Shown here: in pieces, positions 61,429-64,000 of the stretch | Position numbering within the stretch: position 1 is the stretch's first letter | Layout: each line of letters starts with the position of its first letter | Assembly (NCBI GenBank): GCA_016185205.1 | Contig: JACPOA010000008.1 | Coordinates: forward strand, 1 to 64,000 | Direction: 5' to 3' | From: Hyphomicrobiales bacterium | Lineage (GTDB): Bacteria > Pseudomonadota > Alphaproteobacteria > Rhizobiales > Xanthobacteraceae | Length of the DNA: 64,000 nucleotides | The notes under the pieces: generated by a model | Told to the model about the DNA's origin: nothing | Database searches by the model: none | The model's input: the letters and a program-made list of their open reading frames with translations, nothing else | Made by a program: the position numbers and the translations under genes

Positions 61429-62406
61429 ATGATACCCACCTCCATCATGACATTGGACCGGGCCGGATTACGCCAGTTGGATGGCCTCATCTGGGCGATG
61501 ATCGCCGCGGTTGCGGCTGCCGTCCTGGCCTCCCTTGTGCTGTCCGATTTCCGCTTGGTGTGGGCCTCGTTTCTGGCACCCGCCACGACCACCTCGGTGT
61601 TTGCCGCCGGGCAATGGTTCTACCAGACACGCCGACCCGACCCCCGGCTTGCCGCCGCCCTCGGCAGCACCGCGCAGCTCGTCGCCTTTTCGGCGGTGGG
61701 CGCGCCGCTCTCCTATCTCGCCGCCAGCCTGAATTTCCCGCTCTACGATCACTGGTTCGAAGCCGCCGACAAGGTGTTCGGACTCGACTGGTTCGGGCTG
61801 TTCGACTGGCTCAAAGGGCACGCTACCGCCGGCTTCCTGTTGCGGCTGGTCTATATCAGCCTGATGCCGCAGACTTTGGTGGTGATCCTGGCCCTATCGT
61901 TGGCCGGGCACTTCGCCGCGCTGCGGATTTTCGTGCTCGCCTTCGTGTTCACCGTGCTGGTGACGATCGCGATATCTGCTTTCTGGCCGGCGCAGGGCGT
62001 CTGGCTGCTGCATGGCATGACCGCTTCCGACGGCCTGAGCCTGCCGGTCAGCGCCACGAGCTGGCCGGTGTTCCTCGGTCTGCGCGACGGCACGTTCCGG
62101 CTGCTGATGGCCGGCGGCGCGGAAGGCATCATTACCTTCCCTAGCCTGCATTCGGCGCTCGCGCTGATTCTCGCCGTCGCGTTTTGGCCGCTGCCGGTAC
62201 TGCGGTGGATCGGCGTCGGCCTGAATACGATCATGATGGTGTCGATCCCGATCGACGGCTCGCATTATTTCACCGACATACTGGCGGGCATTGGCATTGC
62301 GGTGGCCTGCCTGTTAGCCGCGCGCGCGATGGTACAGCGCGCAAACCAGCCACGTCCGGCGCTGGCGGCAACGCCACTTCAGGAACTAGCCACCCCCTCC
62401 CGCTAG
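61429..62406 (+). CDS. PAP2-superfamily membrane phosphatase/phosphotransferase
   Basis: 325 aa with about eight hydrophobic segments. PAP2 motif elements: FPSLHS (near 240, form of PSGH) and GSHYFTDILAG (near 275, form of SRxxxxxHxxxD). The C1 KxxxxxxRP motif is not evident, as in inositol-phosphorylceramide-synthase-like PAP2 proteins. The ATG at 61429 has GGGGGG upstream; an ATG six codons later is possible. Confidence 0.85.
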   Translation: MIPTSIMTLDRAGLRQLDGLIWAMIAAVAAAVLASLVLSDFRLVWASFLAPATTTSVFAAGQWFYQTRRPDPRLAAALGSTAQLVAFSAVGAPLSYLAASLNFPLYDHWFEAADKVFGLDWFGLFDWLKGHATAGFLLRLVYISLMPQTLVVILALSLAGHFAALRIFVLAFVFTVLVTIAISAFWPAQGVWLLHGMTASDGLSLPVSATSWPVFLGLRDGTFRLLMAGGAEGIITFPSLHSALALILAVAFWPLPVLRWIGVGLNTIMMVSIPIDGSHYFTDILAGIGIAVACLLAARAMVQRANQPRPALAATPLQELATPSR

Positions 62407-62477
62407 CGTTCCGCGCCGGCGGCGGTAGAATAGCCGAGAAGAGCCGGGGTACCGGCCGCCGCATCAGGGAGCCGCCC

Positions 62478-63294
62478 ATGAAGTTGTCCGCCGAGCAACT
62501 GCGTGCGTTTGACGAGCAAGGCTACGCCTTCTTCCCCAATTGCTTCTCCGAGGACGAGATCGCGCTGCTGCGCCTGGAAGCCGACAAAATCCTCAAGCTC
62601 GACCGCCAGGAGGTCTGGCGCGAGAAGTCCGGCGCGCCGCGCACCGCCTTTGCCGCCCACAAGTTCAACAAGGTGTTCGAGGTCATGGCGCGCCATCCGC
62701 GCCTGGTCGAGCCGCTGATGCAGCTGTTCGGCGAAAGCGTCTACGTCCACCAGTTCAAGCTCAATGCCAAGGCCGCTTTCGAGGGCGACGTGTGGCAGTG
62801 GCACCAGGACTACGGCACCTGGGCGGCGCGACGACATGCCCGAGCCGCGCGCCATGAACATCGCGATCTTCCTCGACGACGTGCTGCCGATCAACGGCGC
62901 GCTGATGATCATCCCGAAGAGCCACAAGCAGGGCGTGCTCGCCGCCGGCCACGACAAGACCACCACGTCTTATCCGTTATGGACGCTCGACAAGGAGACG
63001 GTGACGCGGCTCGCGCAAGAAGCCGCCGGTCCCGACGGCGTCGGCATCGTGGCGCCGACCGGCAAGGCCGGCTCGGTACTGATGTTCCGCGGCAATCTGG
63101 TGCACGCCTCGCCGCCCAACATCACGCCCTATCCGCGCAAGATCGTGTACCTGACGCTGTGCGCGGTCTCCAATCACATCACCAAGTTTACGCGACCGGA
63201 ATGGATCGCGCACCGCGACTTCACGCCGATCGAGATGGTCGACGACGACGCGTTGCTGGAATATGCCCGCGTGCACCGGGTAGCGGCGGAATAA
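62478..63294 (+). pseudogene. Phytanoyl-CoA dioxygenase-family gene split by a frameshift
   Basis: The first frame, from ATG 62478 (AGGGAG upstream), encodes KLSAEQLRAFDEQGYAFFPN to WHQDYGTW, with the iron ligands His-Asp of WHQD. The second frame takes over at DDMPEPRAMNIAIFLDD and contains the distal His in GNLVHASPPN and a conserved Arg region. The break lies near 62820-62833 in GGGCGGCGCGACGACATG. Joined, the parts make about 270 aa, a normal length for this 2-oxoglutarate/Fe(II) oxygenase family. A real mutation or a sequencing slip in a GC run are both possible. Confidence 0.8.
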
Positions 63295-63447
63295 AAATAA
63301 ATTTGCCGTAACCGGCGCGGCGGCAGCTTGCGCGTTTTGCCAAGCGCGCAAATTTGAAATGCGCGGCACGGCGCGCGGCCCATTCGGCCTTGCTATTGCC
63401 GGACTTGTCTTGCCCTATCCGGCGCGACGGCACTAAGAAGGTTCGGG

Positions 63448-64000
63448 ATGTATACGCTCTATTCGATGCAGCGGTCCGGCAACAGCTACAAGGTCCGCCT
63501 GGCGCTGGCCCGGCTCGGCATTCCGTACCGGCTGGTCGAGATCAACATCATGCAAGGCGAAAGCCGCACGCCCGAATTCCTCGCCAAGAATCCCAATGCC
63601 CAGGTGCCGCTGCTGGAGGTGGCGCCCAATCGCCACCTCGCCGAGTCGAACGCCATCCTGTGGTACGTCGCCGGCGGCACCACGCTGGCGCCGGAGGACC
63701 GCATCGAGCGCGCCGAGGCGCTGCAATGGATGTTCTTCGAGCAGCACAGCCTGGAGCCCAATATCGGCGCGGCCTATTTCTGGCTGGCTTTGATCAAGGG
63801 CGGGCGCGACCTGCAAAGCCACGCGCTCGAGGACTGGATGGAAAACGGCTATCGCGCGCTCGGGGTGATGGAGATGCACCTCGGCAAGTACCCCTATTTC
63901 GCCGCCAACCGCTTCACCATCGCCGATATCGCGCTCTATGCCTTCACCAACTTGGCGAATCAGTGCGATTTCGAGCTGGAGCGCTATCCGGCGATTCGCG
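63448..64000 (+). CDS. Glutathione S-transferase family protein (cut at the window edge)
   Basis: At least 184 codons are visible, the frame being open at base 64000. N-terminal thioredoxin fold begins MYTLYSMQRSGNSYKVRLAL with a Ser/Tyr region for glutathione, then NPNAQVPLLEV with the cis-Pro (near 53) and LAESNAILWYVA (near 64-75) carrying the ES motif. The C-terminal helical domain has FTIADIALYAF (near 155-165). ATG at 63448 with AAGGTT upstream. Substrate unknown. Confidence 0.9.
   Translation, partial: MYTLYSMQRSGNSYKVRLALARLGIPYRLVEINIMQGESRTPEFLAKNPNAQVPLLEVAPNRHLAESNAILWYVAGGTTLAPEDRIERAEALQWMFFEQHSLEPNIGAAYFWLALIKGGRDLQSHALEDWMENGYRALGVMEMHLGKYPYFAANRFTIADIALYAFTNLANQCDFELERYPAIR

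Overview
The window is high-GC, densely packed bacterial DNA. Gene content and repeat types suggest an alphaproteobacterium of the Hyphomicrobiales (Bradyrhizobium, Rhodopseudomonas or Xanthobacteraceae-like). Supporting this are several Liv-type uptake systems, Bug/Tct transport genes, CoxMSL-type molybdenum hydroxylase genes and dispersed palindromes of the kinds common in that group. This placement is inference. I see no rRNA, tRNA, CRISPR array, transposase or phage gene.

Layout. 0.2-3.1 kb: two tandem NrtA/CmpA-type binding proteins (minus strand). 3.2-5.8 kb: an acyl-CoA-dehydrogenase-fold protein and an OsmC protein, divergent from a TetR regulator, with two near-identical operator-like palindromes between them. 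5.8-10.2 kb: DUF3422, a PNPOx-like protein, small hypotheticals, an exported protein and aroE. 10.3-15.0 kb: a 2-hydroxyacid dehydrogenase and a CoxM-CoxS-CoxL molybdenum hydroxylase. 15.1-24.0 kb: an exported isochorismatase-fold protein, a cyclase-family hydrolase, a HisD-family dehydrogenase with an SDR, then a minus-strand operon (compact phosphohistidine dikinase-like protein, 2-hydroxyacid dehydrogenase, NMT1-type binding protein) and an M24-fold enzyme divergent from a LysR regulator. 25.0-30.3 kb: a five-gene catabolic operon (FAD monooxygenase, Gfo/Idh oxidoreductase, zeta-GST isomerase, GlcG protein, HIBADH-type dehydrogenase) and a divergent second HIBADH-type gene. 30.4-50.1 kb: a CocE-type hydrolase and three complete Liv-type ABC transporters in a row, interspersed with an amidohydrolase, a second FAD monooxygenase and a cupin. 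50.3-55.7 kb: a DUF1330 protein, a second cyclase-family hydrolase and a tripartite tricarboxylate-type transporter with two tandem binding proteins. 55.7-64 kb: more general genes (DUF2189, EAL phosphodiesterase, EF-G-like GTPase, aspartate aminotransferase, PAP2 protein, a frameshifted phytanoyl-CoA dioxygenase, and a GST cut by the window edge).

Taken together, about 10-55 kb reads as an accessory catabolic region: at least seven substrate-binding proteins in this stretch (nine in the window) and many oxidoreductases and hydrolases that could process cyclic or carboxylated organic compounds. The substrates cannot be read from sequence. The least explained parts are the dikinase-like/2-hydroxyacid dehydrogenase/binding-protein operon (19.2-22.5 kb), the cysteine-bearing pre-Tat regions of the tandem NrtA-like proteins, and several enzymes with altered catalytic positions (isochorismatase fold without Cys, M24 fold with Asp to Cys, EF-G-like GTPase with His to Ser).
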